Part shown: in pieces, positions 30,367 through 42,370 of the stretch
How positions within the stretch are numbered: the stretch's first letter is position 1
Layout of the letters: each line of letters opens with the position of its first letter
Notes under the pieces: model-generated
Database searches by the model: none
The model's input: the letters and a program-made list of their open reading frames with translations, nothing else
What the model was told of the DNA's origin: nothing
Translations under genes and position numbers: made by a program
Origin: Gracilaria domingensis
Lineage: Eukaryota > Rhodophyta > Florideophyceae > Gracilariales > Gracilariaceae
Assembly: GCA_022539475.1 (NCBI GenBank)
Contig: VCMS01000505.1
Span: 1 to 55,064, forward strand
Reading direction: 5' to 3'
DNA: 55,064 nt

Positions 30367-30800
30367 GTGTTGCATCGACCGTGCATTCGCTTCCGCAATT
30401 TGCGAAACCCGGACCGGGGCATGATAGTGGCTAAGCGGAGTTACAAAGTGTACGCCGACTTATTCTTATCGAACCAGTACGTGGTACGTCAATTATCCGT
30501 CTTGGATACAGGGGCTGCGCCCAATCTGATTCACACCGCGTTGATACCGCCCGCACTTCGGGAACACATTCGCTACGGTCCCAACTGGGTATCGGCGACG
30601 CGAACAACCGCCCGGTACGCACGGTGGGCCACTTATCTCTCGTGGTGAGACTTGGAACGTACTTGGTGCAGTTGGATTTCGTTCTCTGCAAGACACTTGC
30701 AGCACGCGTTATTCTGGGTTGTGATTTTTGTGATCGCTTTGTGGAAGCTTTACGCCCCAGGCTCCGAACCGTAGAAACGTTGATGGCTCGTCGGTTCCGA
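30367..30800 (+). pseudogene. Retroelement aspartic protease remnant
   Basis: VLDTGAAPNLI at about 30,500 is the retropepsin active site (D-T-G-A). A later frame carries an ILGCDFCDRF motif, equivalent to the conserved ILG-DFL/DWL strand. A frame change separates the two. The domain is inactive as it stands. Confidence 0.7.
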
Positions 30801-32630
30801 TAGTGCGGAAGACGTTGCAGAACGCTTCGCGCAAGCGTGTTCCCTTTCCTGTCGCTCAGAGGTGCCGCACCGAAAGATGGTTCTCACGAAACTCAGAATC
30901 CGCCCACTCCGTTCGGATTCGTCGGAATCCCAAGTATGGGGTGCCTTGTCTCTCCGATGACGAAACGCGGTAGGGTGGCACCTCGTGAAACCCCTGTCTA
31001 CTCTCTTTGCTGTAGAAGCAACTTGCAGTTGCTAAACGCTGGAATCGATTCTATCCAAGTCCAGATGACCCTTTAAGGTACTAAATCGCCACTTTGGCAT
31101 TCTGTGAGTCAAATGCTGGTGTAAGAACCAAAGTTATCGGCTGCGTCTTCTCGCCCTACTGCCATTGTTCGACTGAAGATTATCTTGTCTCGCGGGTTGC
31201 TTTTTCTCGATCCCAAGCCCAAAGGACGGGGAGACGTTGCTTCGTTGCTTCTCATTTGTCGAAGAGAGCTGAAGCTCCATCGAACCCTGACAATTTCTGC
31301 GGGTGTCACTAATTCGACGCCGTCAGGAGTGAGGCCACACACTGGCCTCTGAATTGACGGATCCTGTTAAGGAAGTTGGGAAAACTTGACCTGTCTCAAA
31401 TGTCTTCCAAAATTCGCAGTCGACAGATATTGCAGAGACATGCTGCGTGAATCAATCCATTGTGGGATGAGTTCCTTGGGGACACATCGGGATCCGGACA
31501 CATCGAATTGATGCTACTGATACGAAACACTCGACGATTGCACAACCACCTTATTAGGGCTGGGCCCGAAAAGCTCGTGAGGAGGAACAATCTCAAATCG
31601 AGAAAATGCTGCCGTAGGAGTCATATGCAGACCCGCACAGGTCGTCAATGGGCGCACCTGTAAGTGCTTGTACCTAACCCGACGGTGGTGGAAGTCTTGT
31701 ATGACTACCGTGATTGAAAACACCGCTCGGTGAAGGACGTTTATCCAATCCCCGAATGGAATGAATACTTGACTTTCACTAGTTGGAGTGACAGGTCTCT
31801 TACGACCCTCGATGCCAACTGGGGCAGACTGGAGAAGTTCTTTATTAGGCGGAGACAGACGTGATAAGACCACCTCGTAATGCAATCAGGGGCTATACGC
31901 TCAAGCGAGGCCTTTGGGCTAACTATGGCCCCGCCCAGACATTTCAATGGGCAGATAGACCATTCTGGGGTGTCACCCCTTCAAGTGGCGCACCTGTGTT
32001 TGGTATATTTGGACCGAATATCCTAAATCTTCCTCCAATAATATGCAAGAACATCTCTCCCATGTTCGGGATGTCATGAGGGTATTGCGTGAAGCTGGAA
32101 ATCACGTGAACGCTCAAGAAGTGCACAGTTTGTATTCACCGATTCGGGTCAAGTACTTGGCGCCAACTAAATCCGCCAGGTCTACTTTCTGATGACGAGG
32201 TGCTCGTCACAGTCTGAAGGAGTTAAACATCCTACAACCAAACCGATTAGGCTCTTTCTCTTAGAGATTTTGCAATGTGTAAAAGGAGATTTGTTCCGAA
32301 CTTTAGCGAGATGCCACGCAGCTTAACAAAGCTCCCTAACGAAAGGCACCTGGCAACCTGAACCATTTCGAGACAAGGAAAGCATGCAGCGTTTACGCAG
32401 GTGATCGATCGCGTCAAGCGTCCCCATCTATTTGGCGTCTCCACCGCACCGTGGTTTACGGTCGAACTTAGAGCACTGATTCCCAGTGAAAACAAGTGGA
32501 TGTTGCCGTTGTTCCAGGCGGATATGAAAAATTGTCCGGCACCACATTGGGTACTGGTCTCGTGGCTCGCTTCATATGCACGAGCGAAACATTCTTGTCA
32601 TCAGAAAAAGATGTGGCCTTCGCGTTAGTT
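30801..32630 (+). pseudogene. Reverse transcriptase remnant
   Basis: Scattered fragments match Ty3/gypsy RT: VYPIPRMNEYL and TTLDANWG at about 31,740-31,830, then GLTMAPP followed by CLVYLDR at about 31,910-32,020, where LVYLDD is expected. The catalytic aspartates are not preserved and stops are frequent. Further fragments run to the RNase H. Confidence 0.6.
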
Positions 32631-32870
32631 CTGGGTCACTTCTCTATTACACCTAACGCCCCTACCTGTCGATGGGCACCGCTTTTGTGGTACATACGGA
32701 CCACTACCTGCTATGGTGGCTCATGAATTTTCTGAGCCCGTCAGGGCGCCTCATGAGGTGGAGACTATCGATTGTCGAAATTTGATTTCGGACGTACGCT
32801 TGACCAAGCAGAGAGAACAGCTTCCAGCAACCCAAGCGGATGCACTCTCCCGTTAGGAATCTTGCCGCCG
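32631..32870 (+). pseudogene. RNase H end and tether remnant
   Basis: The translation near 32,685-32,740 reads FVVHTDHYLLWWLMNFL, typical of the end of Ty3/gypsy RNase H. ATQADALSR at about 32,830-32,856 is the standard DALSR motif before integrase. Frame changes lie between them. Confidence 0.65.
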
Positions 32871-34520
32871 AAGCAGAACCCTCCGATGACTTGGACACAC
32901 CCTGCTTCTTAGCAGAACTGGCAGATGAGGAGTCAGGAATCCCATTGGATGATGTTTGCGACGATATCCTTTCCGCCGAAGGAACGGAACCCATCGCGGG
33001 TTCCTCTGAACCTATTACTCCTGAAGAGTTAGTGAGGGAACAACACTTAGATAAGTTCTGTACGTAAGTGCGTTCCCGCCTGATTGGTGGACACCGCATA
33101 CCGTTTGTGGTGAGCGACCAAGGCTACCTGGTACGAATGGTAGAACGCAACCCACAGATGGTGGTGCCACACTCGCTACAACGTCGAGTACTACACCCTT
33201 TCACATTACATTAAGGTCGGCGCACACCCTGGGGGTCGCAAAACTGTATCTCACACTGAGAAGAAGCTTTTATTGGCCCGCTATGGCGTTTGACTGCTAT
33301 GCAATTAGACGCTCATGCGTGGAATGTGCCAGAATGATGTCCGACTTCGGAAGTACTCAAAGGAGTTGACCTTGTTCCCTGCGAGAAATCCGTTGGAATT
33401 TTGTCGCTATCGACATCTTGGGCGAGTTAATTCGTACTCCCAGAGGGAACCGGCACCTCTTGGTGATCACGGACCGCTTCTCCAAATTGGTTAGGACTGC
33501 ACCCCTTAAGCGAATCTCCGCTGCGGTTATTGCGCAAGCATTCCTAACCGACTGGGTGTTCGTTTATGGCCTGCCTGTCAACGTACTCTCCGACAACGGA
33601 TCTCATTCACATCGAAGTTCTTTCAAGATGTATGCAGAATCCTAAATGTCAGAAACTTCTTCACAACCACCCTATCACCCCCAGTGTAATGGGCAGGTAG
33701 AACGGTTTTAACAGTACGATGCTTAATGCACTCCGTTCCTATATGGCAGATCACCCCAAGGAATGGGATCTTTATACTGACGCCGTCACATACGCGTACA
33801 ACACCCAGGTGCATCGGGTAACCTCGCTCTCACCCTTTGAACTGGTGCTCTCACGGCCACCCCAGGCAAAACTCGTTGAAGGGAAGACTAAAAGGGTTTC
33901 CAGTAGACTTGCATGCAGGATGACTGGTGTAGTAAGGTAATATGACCAACGTCTTTGAAAAATAAGTAAGTTTTTGTTTCACTGACATTCCATGAGTGTG
34001 ATTTTTGAAAAAATTAAATTCCTCGAAAGTGCCCTTACATTTTATTGAAAGGCATCAATTTCATTTACCGCCGCATGATGATTCAATGACAATGAGTTTG
34101 CTTAGGGACCGCAGCGGTTGCTATTGAAGCCCGACCTACTCTTGCGAGTTATCCGTCCGCGGCCCAGTACCACGACGCGTGGAAGAATTGGGCTCACCAA
34201 GATGGTGCCGAAAGCCCAAAAGGCGATGAACAAAGCTCAGGCTACATTCAAGCGCAACTTCAACAAAAGAGTCCGCAAACCCTTGCCACAGTTGCGGGTG
34301 GATGAATACGTGTTCCTCCAAAAAGAGTACTACAATCCTGAAAAGGAGCGCCGTCACAAACTGTCCCCAATTGCAAGTGGACCCTACCGGGTGGTATCCC
34401 TTACGCCAGACACCCCCGTGCAGGACATCATGGCCAACAAGAACTGGTTTCACGCGATCGCGTCTGCAAAGCTCCCACGGCTACCCAGGCTGTTGCTCAG
34501 TCTACGGCACGCCATGCGGG
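32871..34520 (+). pseudogene. Integrase remnant
   Basis: A degenerate zinc-binding region at about 33,060-33,340 is followed by the core domain at 33,400-33,710: RHLLVITDRFSKLVR, VYGLPVNVLSDNG and HPQCNGQVERF in successive frames, supplying the D-D-E positions. Segment 33,719-33,940 has AYNTQVHRVTSLSPFEL. A C-terminal piece at 34,190-34,440 has DEYVFLQKEYYN and SGPYRVV. About 150 bp of AT-rich sequence at 33,950-34,110 interrupts it, perhaps a small insertion. Confidence 0.7.
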
Positions 34521-36370
34521 TGATCAACCGTCGAAGTATCGCGCCCAGCGGTACTTCCTCACCGGGAACGCGGTTTATCCGAACTACCGGAAACATCGAA
34601 TTCAGTACTCACGGGGTCCGACCGCCTCTCTCAAGCCCCGTACGCAGACTCTACACGAGTGCAAACCGTCAGCACCCCACCCGACGTGGCATCACCACCC
34701 CAGCCACCAACGCCTAAGGAGGGGGAGGACACCGCTGCCGCTGGTAACACCGCTTCGGTTTCATCGGCGTTGCCGCATTCTCCACGACTTGGAGCCACCA
34801 CTGTTGGTGAGACGTCGCCAATGACCGCGAACGGCATTAACGTCGTAGGGACGCACTCTATGCACACCGAAAACGGTCAGGAGCACCTCAGTAACGCTAG
34901 GAAACTCCCAGCAAGGGAGACAACCGAGAAGAAAAGAAATAATCCGTCACGGAGGCCGCTCGAGCAGCCGGCTCGCAGGCGCTCACAGAACGCTCGCTCC
35001 GAGCTCATACACCTGAGAAGCAGGTCTCTGCAGATCCTTTGGGTAGCTACGGGCATGCCGAGGGCAACGGCGAAGTGCCGTAGTAACCCCTTCTCGGGTG
35101 ATGAAGTAGGAAGAATCAGAACACAGGACGTGTGGGAAGTACACTTCCCATGAGGGAACGCTAAGTATGGTACCCCCCTCGGGTTGACCGTGGCGAGCTC
35201 GCGCTTGCAACATTACACCCAGAAGCATGGGTGGCGCGTGGAACCCGCACATGCGGAAATGAGCCACATTTTTGGAGAGCCCGCGCGCCGCCGCCGCCAG
35301 AAGGGAGCATCGGAGCTGCCAGTGCGTTGGCGACCGTTGTGCAAAGGCTCATCACTACTGGTGCCCCGTGGCACAACCCACGGGCGCACCACCACCGCCA
35401 ACCAATGGCGGACCACCATCTCGGGCGTTCCGCCTCCCCCCCGCACAGGGAGCGCAGTTCGCAACGTTCACCGCCGCGCGCGCCCTCCATGGAAACGGGA
35501 ATGGATGAGGGAAAGAAGAAGCAACCGTTGCCCGGTGGGACCACTTGGGAACACACTGGAGGGTCCATAGTACTACAAACGCCTCGGGCGTCGCAGGGAA
35601 CCCACTTGGGTGAAGTTTGGCCGCCAAACGGTGAAGCTAGGACTAAAACGACACGACGGGTAGAGTCCTACAGCAACCCTCTCAGGGTGAAGGTTCGAAG
35701 CCTCTTCGTCGGCCAAAACCCATCGTTGGGACATCTCTCTTGTACTCCCATGAAGGAGAAGTCTCAGAACACCAAGGAGACCGGTACTTACTCACAGGAG
35801 TTTTTTTGTGGACCGTATCGTGAGCCACACTTATACTCCCGATTGGATACTGTTGTACCGGGTCCGGTGGCATGGGTATTCTGCCGAGGAGGACACTTAA
35901 GAGCCAATTGAACACCTACCGCATCGGGGTGGAACCACGGAGCCCGTGAGTAGATCAAACTATCCGTTTTCGGATCGCGTACCTGCAGAGACTCTTTCGA
36001 GATCCACTCATCGGGGGTCGCTGTCAGGAGCATCGCTTGCTGTGAATTGCACGCCACGGCGGCGGAAGAACGACCCTGTGACGGGTGTGCGTGCATTGGA
36101 GCGTTCCCATGAGGGAGCGGGGCCGAGAGGAAACCACCGACGTACTGCGGGTGTTGCTGTTGACCAGCGGGGGCGAGCGCATTGTTTTGCTGTCCGGTCC
36201 CGGAGGAAGAAGGAGCTCCCCCGACGGGGTTGGTTGGAAACCAGGTCATCCCAGACGCAGAGGGAGAGACAACGTCGGCTGATGTATAAGACCTCGGGGT
36301 GTAGTTGCGGTGTGAGTCGTTATCACCTCGAGGGTGCGCTGTACGCGTGGAACCGGGATTTCGGTGATGT
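34521..36370 (+). other. GC-rich 3' tail of the old Ty3/gypsy element
   Basis: A frame at 34,659-35,153 continues in Pro/Thr/Arg-rich style after integrase. A 226-codon frame at 35,231-35,911 overlaps other open frames and probably only reflects high GC. No LTR ends were recognised. The sequence stops abruptly at the TG of the young LTR at 36,371. Confidence 0.4.
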
Positions 36371-36898
36371 TGTTAGAACACTGGGTCTGAGGTTGAACAA
36401 TGGTTGAGAACGTGAACGATGGTGACTGTCGAGGAGAGTTCGGGCAGTCGACCAGGGTTTTTATGGAGAATCGGACCTTCGAAAATAAGGTCGCTAACGC
36501 AGATTTCTAGAATATCCCTCAAACTAATGTGTCTATGAGTACTGGCCCTTGCGTCGGAATTAGTGTAGAAACTGTGCGTAGAAATCGACAGTGGAGTCTT
36601 CTAGAAGCTTCTAGAAGTTCCTGCAACGTGTCCATTTGTAGAAGTTCCAGCAAGGCACCGAAACTATGAAGTCAGTCATGACGTCAACTGACGAGGCAGA
36701 CATCACACGTGACATGTCCTGGTAACATTATGACGACTAATGTCAAACAAAGACTCTGAGGATCATTAGGGTATCAAATCGGATCGCTAGACCACGGGGA
36801 ATTCAAAGAAAGCATCAAAACATTAAATGACTAACTAAAAGCATAGCAATATAACAAATTCAAATAAAAACATGACCAGAATTAACGAAATCCTAACA
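36371..36898 (-). repeat. LTR at the left end of unit A (3' LTR of A)
   Basis: 528 bp, bounded by TGTTAG at the left and CTAACA at the right, i.e. TG...CA with 6-bp terminal inverted repeats. It is about 2% different from the LTR at 50,004-50,520 by hand count, and 11 bp longer through an insertion near its left end. Confidence 0.92.
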
Positions 36899-36914
36899 TC
36901 AGATCCCCCATTAA
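36899..36914 (-). promoter_or_regulatory. Polypurine tract, unit A
   Basis: The minus strand reads AATGGGGGATCTGA directly before the LTR. Units B and C have AATGGGGGAAGTGA. This is the expected plus-strand primer site for LTR retrotransposons. Confidence 0.7.
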
Positions 36915-36933
36915 GGAGAGTCGTCCCGACTCG

Positions 36934-37446
36934 TCAGTTGTTGGGCGTACCATTCGGAATAGGATGATTTTGAAACTGTCCTGGAGGGTTAGGAAAGAGA
37001 ACCATAGCGGAACGCGGTTCAAACGTTATGGAAAGATCAGTATTATCTCCAAATTACTCGATGTGTAGAATAGCACTTTCAATTGTATTCAAGAATGTAT
37101 CTCCGGGGTGCGGCAAGAGGTGACCAAACTGAGATACCAGGTAAGAGAATGGGAATAGAACGAACTCTTCATGAATATCTTCAAGTGTGCCATCTTCATA
37201 AGCATTGAATAGCTTTCTTAGCATGATCGCATTCTCTGGAGTTAGAAATGGTCCTCGAACTTGCAGAAAGGCAAAGCAAATATGACATGAGGCCCATGCA
37301 AGACGAAATCTCTCGAAAAGTTCATCGGTAATACCATCAAACCAGGTAAGCATCCTTCGTCCCCCAAGAACTATACGACTGTAGAACTGACTGGCGTTGT
37401 CGAGTTGCAGATTTTTCGCGATGTTCGGCTGTCCGTTGTTCGCCAT
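36934..37446 (-). pseudogene. Extra ORF downstream of pol, unit A (nonsense codon)
   Basis: An ATG-started frame (MANNGQPNIAKNLQ) lies 36 bp after the pol stop. It would encode about 170 aa in units B and C. In unit A, a TAA at 37,054-37,056 replaces a Glu codon. The predicted protein has no zinc finger, signal peptide or membrane segment and is mildly acidic (EDGTLEDIHEEF). Ty3/gypsy elements usually end with integrase, so this is an additional, conserved ORF of unknown function. Confidence 0.7.
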
Positions 37447-37481
37447 TGTTGGTGATGGGTGGTTACTGGGCCCGGAGATGT

Positions 37482-40400
37482 TCAGAGGTTGGGGCTTCTT
37501 TTATACTGCTCGAGGAGGTCAAAACAGTTTTTGAGTTCGGATTCAGGGAGCCACATATTTTCGTGATCGAGATAACCAAGCCATTTGACAAGGTATTCTG
37601 ACTTGCGTTTCCGTTTTCGACGATTAAGAATTGCTTCCACATCATATTCTTCTGTTGCATCAGATAATTGGATGACTGTTGGCTTGGGCTGGGGTCTTCT
37701 GAAGGTATTGTCTTCATGGTATCTTCTGAGTAGTTGGCAATGAAACACGTCATGTATTTTTCTTTGCTCCATGACAGTCCCTATATCAAGTCGAAAGGTT
37801 ACTGGGCTTACTTGTTCCGTGATTCTGAATGGACCACAGTACTTGATTCCGAGTTTGTTCCGTGGGCCTGTTTCGTCCATCTTGAGATTCTTTGTCGATA
37901 GCATGACGTAGTCACCAACTTTTAAGTCGCAAGGCGTTCGTTTCCGATTATAGTAGCTTTCTGAGTACTTGCTTATATTGCTAATTGGGCTCCTAGCAAG
38001 CTTGACAGCATCTGAAATACTTTTCAGAAACTCAGAGGCGCCTTGATTCTGGGAAGTGATTGCATCCATTGGTAAAACACGTGGTTCCTCTCCGTATGTG
38101 AGAAAGAATGGAGTAAATGACGTGGTAGAATTGACTGAAGAATTGTAAGCAACTTCGAATTGAATGAGGTGTTCATCCCAATTATTCTGCCTGTGGTTGA
38201 CAAAACATCTGATCATCTCTTCAATCTTCTTATTCATTACTTCGGTTTTCCATCTGTCTGTGGGTGAGATGCTGATGATGGTTTTAATTTTGTGCCAAGT
38301 GATCGAAATACTTCCTTCCAGAACTTACTCATAAATATTGAATCTCTATCGGATACTATGGAATCAGAAAGTCCATGATGACAATAGATATTCTCCAGAT
38401 ATAACTTGGCTGTTTCTACAGCAGTGACATTCTTGGTTGTGGGAATGATGCGTATAAGTTTCGAAAGGCGATCGACTACTACATATATGGCACTGTTTCC
38501 AGACTTAGTTCGTGGAAGTGGAGTAATGAAATCCATTGTGATCTGAGACCACTTCTTCAATGGGGGTTCTAATGGCTGGAGATATCCATGCGGCTTCTTG
38601 GTAATTGGCTTCGTCTCCTGACACTTCTGGCATGTCTTCGTGTAGGTGTACACGTCCTTTCTCAGGTTCTTCCAAAAGTAAGATTTCCAAATTCTTCTTA
38701 ATGTCTTCTTAAATGCCATATGTCCTGATGAAGGGAGATCATGATTCTCGAATAAAATCTTAGTTCTGATTTCTCCACTCGGTATACATAACTTATTCTT
38801 TTAGTAGAAAGATTTCCTTTTCGTTCAAAGGGAAGTTCCGGATTCAGGTAAGCAGCTGAAAATTCGTTGTCCTTCTTATATCCATCAGTGAATGCGCGCA
38901 TATCCTTTTTGGATATTTCACAAATAAGAGATAAAGAATTCAACGGGTTGGTTCTGGAGACTGCTTCATCTAATAGAGAGAGGTTACTAGCCAGCGGATC
39001 TTCAACATGCTTAGGATATCTTGAGAGAGCATCTGCAACTATGTTGGATTTTCCTTTGATTGGTTCGAAAGTGAAATCAAACTCGACGATCCTTTCGAGC
39101 CATCTTACTTGACGTTGGGAAAGATTTGGCTGTGTTTGCAGATACTTCAGTGGAAAGTGATCTGTACGCACTTTGAAGCGTTGTCCATGTAAGTAGACTC
39201 TCCAAACTCTTAACGTGTCTACGACTGCAAGAAGTTCTCGCTCGTGGGCGGCGTAACGTTGCTCGGCTGGATTCAAGGTTCTTGAATGAAATGCAACAGG
39301 TCGGGCAATACCGTTTTCTACTTGTTTCAATACTGCTCCTAGAGCATACTGAGATGCGTCAGTGGTTACGATGATAGGCAGTTTTGGGTCAAAATGACGG
39401 AGCACTGGTGTACTTGAAACTGCATCTTTCAGATTTTTGAAGGCGTTTTCTTGATCCCCTCCCCACTTGAATGGGTTATTTCCACACAGAGCGGTTAGTG
39501 GTTTTGATATTTCGGAGCAGTTCTTAATAAATCGTCGGTAGTAATTAACAAGTCCAAGAAAAGCTTGAGCATCGGTCTTATTCTTCGGTGTTTCCCAATT
39601 TGTGATGGTTTTCACTTTTTGTTTCTCTACTGATATTCCTTCGGGTGTAACCACATGCCCGAGGTATTCAACCTCCTTCTTTAGAAATTCACACTTTGAA
39701 AGCTTCCCATACAGCTTGTGTGCACGAAGTTGGTCGAATACTTTTCTAATGTGTTCCATATGCTCCTCTACAGTTTTGCTGTAAATAAGAATGTCGTCGA
39801 GATATACCAGGACAAATCTTTCCAAATGATCCTTCAGTACATTGTTCATTAAGCTCATGAAACTTGCGGGTGCGTTGGTGGGCCGAAAGTAGGACAAGAA
39901 ACTCAAAATGACCATATCTAGTTCTGAAAGCGGTCAGTGGAATGGAGGTATCAGAGAGTCGAATTTGGTGGTAACCCCACCTTAAATCGATTTTTGAAAA
40001 TACTTTTGCGCCACGGAGTTGGTCAAAAATATCATCAATCCTTGGAATAGGGTAACTATTTTTGATGGTCAACTTATTGAGGGCTCGGTAATCAATGCAA
40101 AGTCTTAGGCTCCCATCCTTCTTTGCTGCGAAAAGAACAGGGGCACCCCAAGGGCTTGAACTAGGTCGAATAAAACCTTGTTCCAAAAGTTCATGGAGTT
40201 GCTTCTTTAGCTCTTTCAACTCTTTATCTGACATTCGATGTACGCCTTTCTTCTGAGGTGTTGCTTCAGGGGATAACTCGATATGAAAATCTTGTTCTCG
40301 GTGAGGGGGTAATCCTTTTGGTAATTTCTCTGGAAATAGGTCCTTGTATTCTTCAAGTAGTTCTTTGAGTTTATGATCATTCGCTGGTTCATAGGTTTCT

Positions 40401-41094
40401 TCTTTTGAAGGCCGAAGTGCTACAACAAATACAGGTAGCTTCCTTCGTATTGACTTCTTGATTGTGTTCACAGAAATTAACTTCTCGTTCTTCTTAATGT
40501 TTGCTTTGATGAAAATGGTTCTGGAATTGTGAACAAAAGATATTTCATTGGTTCGGTGGTTGATATAGGGTTATATTCGTATAGCCAGTCTTTTCCTAAA
40601 ATGACGTCATATCCGTATAATGCACATATTGCAAAGCGTCTCTTTTCTCGTAGTTCTTCAATCTGGATATCTACTCCATCTTCTCGGGTTTCCTGGAGCA
40701 GTAATGGAACCGTTGGCCATTTCGGCTTCATAACTAGTGTCAATGGTTGGGATCTTCATGCTTTTGCAGATGGCTTTGGACAAATAACTGATTTCGGAAC
40801 CGTTATCGAACAGAGCCGTACATTTTCTGCCATTGATGAATACATATGCAAGGAGTAGTCCAACAGAGGGGTTTCAAATGGTGACGCTAAGCGTGAGGTA
40901 AGAAGTTTATGTCTTCCATTGCTCAATATTTTTTCTTGGGTACGATGTTTATCTGCAGATTCAATGGGTACGGGGTTTGCTGGCTTAGTCAATGGTTGCG
41001 TTTCGATGGAATTCAGTGGGGTGCAATGGTGGTCCGGTGGAACTGACGTGGATTCTTCAGACGACCCTGGAGTCAGTTCCTCTCGGAGTTTTTT
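37482..41094 (-). pseudogene. pol: pol, unit A: protease-RT-RNase H-integrase-chromodomain (frameshifted)
   Basis: It is translated by a -1 shift from gag. Protease: FDNGSE at 40,799-40,810 and [36 protein letters not shown] and VYLDDIL (YLDD at 39,793-39,804). RNase [15 protein letters not shown] to [10 protein letters not shown], then ADALSRYP. Integrase: H-x-C2 finger (TCQKCQETK), MDFITPLP, VSDRDSIF and HPQT. Chromodomain: YLVKWLGY and NMWLPESEL, ending at 37,482. Single-base losses break the frame near 39,885, 38,785 and 38,248 and in the protease region. The reverse transcriptase and integrase would act in virus-like particles and the nucleus, and the chromodomain directs insertion to histone-marked chromatin. 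No full polyprotein is readable as assembled. Confidence 0.9.
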
Positions 41095-41945
41095 GGGCAC
41101 TGTTTATCGCGTGCCATGTGTCCAGGTTGTCGACAGCGGAAACAGAGTCCCAACTTTCGACAGTTCTCGCGCTCTTCCTTGGTTAACTTCTTCAGCTTCA
41201 TATTTCCAATATCCATGGGTACCGGTCCTTGAGATGATCCAGATCCGCCAGGTTGCCTGCCAAATCGCGCCTGTCCACCCCTTTGGAAAGCAGATTCCAC
41301 CCGCTCAGCGTCTTTCATGGCATCAGTCAAAGATTTGTACTCATTTGTGCAAAGCTCTTTCCAGATGTAACTTTTCAAGCCTCTGGTATATCTGTCGATT
41401 TGCTCTTCCATACTGATGTTGGGGATTTCCAGCACAATCTTGAGGAAGTCTTCATTGAACTGTTGAACATCTTTGTACTGCTTCCACTTGCTTAGTTTGT
41501 CCCGAGCAAGTTTCTCTTTGTTGACAATAGTAAATCGTTTCTGAAGATGTTCAAAGAGTTCCTCAAGGGTTTGCAGCTCCAGTCCATTTCTTTGCTGGGC
41601 GAGATACCACTCATGAGCAGCTCCACTGATGTAACTAAGCGTGATCGTTAATGCTTTGTCGTCGGGGGTTCCATCAAGATAATTGCGAATATGAGTGATC
41701 CAACTGTCAATGTTTTGCTTTCCAGTGAACGTTGGGGGCTTGTTGATCTTTGGATTCGTGGCTGGGCTGTCTTTATTGGCTAGGACACTGATTGAGGTCT
41801 CGAGAGCGGATATCTTCGTTTGTGCTTCTTGCTTCAACAATTCCATCTGAGCCCGTGTTTCATCAAGCGCGCGAGCCATGCTTTGGATCATTTGGCATGC
41901 ACGCACCTGTGGGGGTGTGCCTGGGTTGCCTTGAGGGGTCGTCAT
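41073..41945 (-). CDS. gag: gag, unit A
   Basis: The ATG at 41,945 gives 290 aa. A predicted coiled-coil start (ALDETRAQMELLKQEAQTKI) is followed by the retrotransposon capsid region (TFTGKQNIDSWITHIRNYL, then LEELFEHLQKRF, DVQQFNEDFLKIV and YTRGLKSYIWKELC). The C-terminus has one CCHC zinc knuckle, CFRCRQPGHMARDKQC, which binds the element RNA. It forms the particle shell. The gag stop lies 13 nt after the slippery heptamer. The length equals that of unit B, so the frame is intact. Confidence 0.92.
   Translation of the reverse strand: MTTPQGNPGTPPQVRACQMIQSMARALDETRAQMELLKQEAQTKISALETSISVLANKDSPATNPKINKPPTFTGKQNIDSWITHIRNYLDGTPDDKALTITLSYISGAAHEWYLAQQRNGLELQTLEELFEHLQKRFTIVNKEKLARDKLSKWKQYKDVQQFNEDFLKIVLEIPNISMEEQIDRYTRGLKSYIWKELCTNEYKSLTDAMKDAERVESAFQRGGQARFGRQPGGSGSSQGPVPMDIGNMKLKKLTKEERENCRKLGLCFRCRQPGHMARDKQCPKNSERN
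41088..41094 (-). promoter_or_regulatory. -1 ribosomal frameshift heptamer, gag-pol (unit A)
   Basis: The minus strand reads A-AAA-AAC in the gag zero frame, a classical slippery heptamer. Slipping back one base enters the pol frame (PKKLREELTPG). It is repeated in units B (47,920-47,926) and C (54,697-54,703). Confidence 0.8.
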
Positions 41946-42096
41946 GGTATGAGCTGCGCGAACGGAGAACCTTTGAAATTGGCTCAAATCGGGGGGCTTG
42001 CCAAAATAAATTGTCTAATTTTTCGAAAAGTGCAAATCAAGCCTCGCGCTGCCACTTTAAAAAATTGCAATTTGCAGGTTGCAGACAAGCAGTGCC

Positions 42097-42172
42097 GCGC
42101 GCCTGGCCTAGTGGGTAGGGCGGCGCCGGGTGCAATTTCAGAGGTTCTAGGTTCGATTCCCTTCGCTGTAAG
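42097..42172 (+). ncRNA. tRNA-like segment with pol III A and B boxes (unit A leader)
   Basis: TGGCCTAGTGGG at 42,104-42,115 matches the tRNA A box, and GGTTCGATTCC at 42,150-42,160 matches the B box exactly, at normal spacing. The strand is opposite to the retrotransposon. Flanking sequence does not fold into a full cloverleaf by eye, so this looks like a tRNA-derived SINE head or a captured tRNA, not a functional tRNA gene. Confidence 0.55.
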
Positions 42173-42370
42173 ATGCAATTGGCAGCCGGAGTGGTTCAAT
42201 TAAGGTTTCTTCAGTTCAATTACAAGCGTCAAGCGACTGGGAGATAGTAAGCCTGTTGGTGACTTCTCCTTGACACTGCTAAGATTAATGACGAACGTAG
42301 CGGAACTGGAACACAACCACAAACGGTAGCTTATAGGGTAGATACAAGCGATTCTTGGAAACCTTTTGTC

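Larger units (their letters stand above)
29990..36370 (+). mobile_element. Old degenerate Ty3/gypsy retrotransposon, plus strand
   Basis: Retroelement domains follow in canonical order on the plus strand with many stops and frame changes: protease, reverse transcriptase, RNase H, integrase with zinc-binding region, core and C-terminal domain, and then a GC-rich tail. It is in the opposite orientation to the young array that abuts it at 36,371 and has no close sequence similarity to it. Almost no gag is left (a possible CxxC at about 30,040). I could not identify its LTRs. The young array seems to have inserted into or beside its 3' end. Confidence 0.7.

Noticed and set aside
35231..35911. 226-codon plus-strand gene
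   Set aside because: It overlaps several other open frames on both strands in GC-rich sequence and has no recognisable domain; it is probably compositional.
42097..42172. Functional tRNA gene
   Set aside because: The A and B boxes are good, but an acceptor stem and clear anticodon arm are not apparent.
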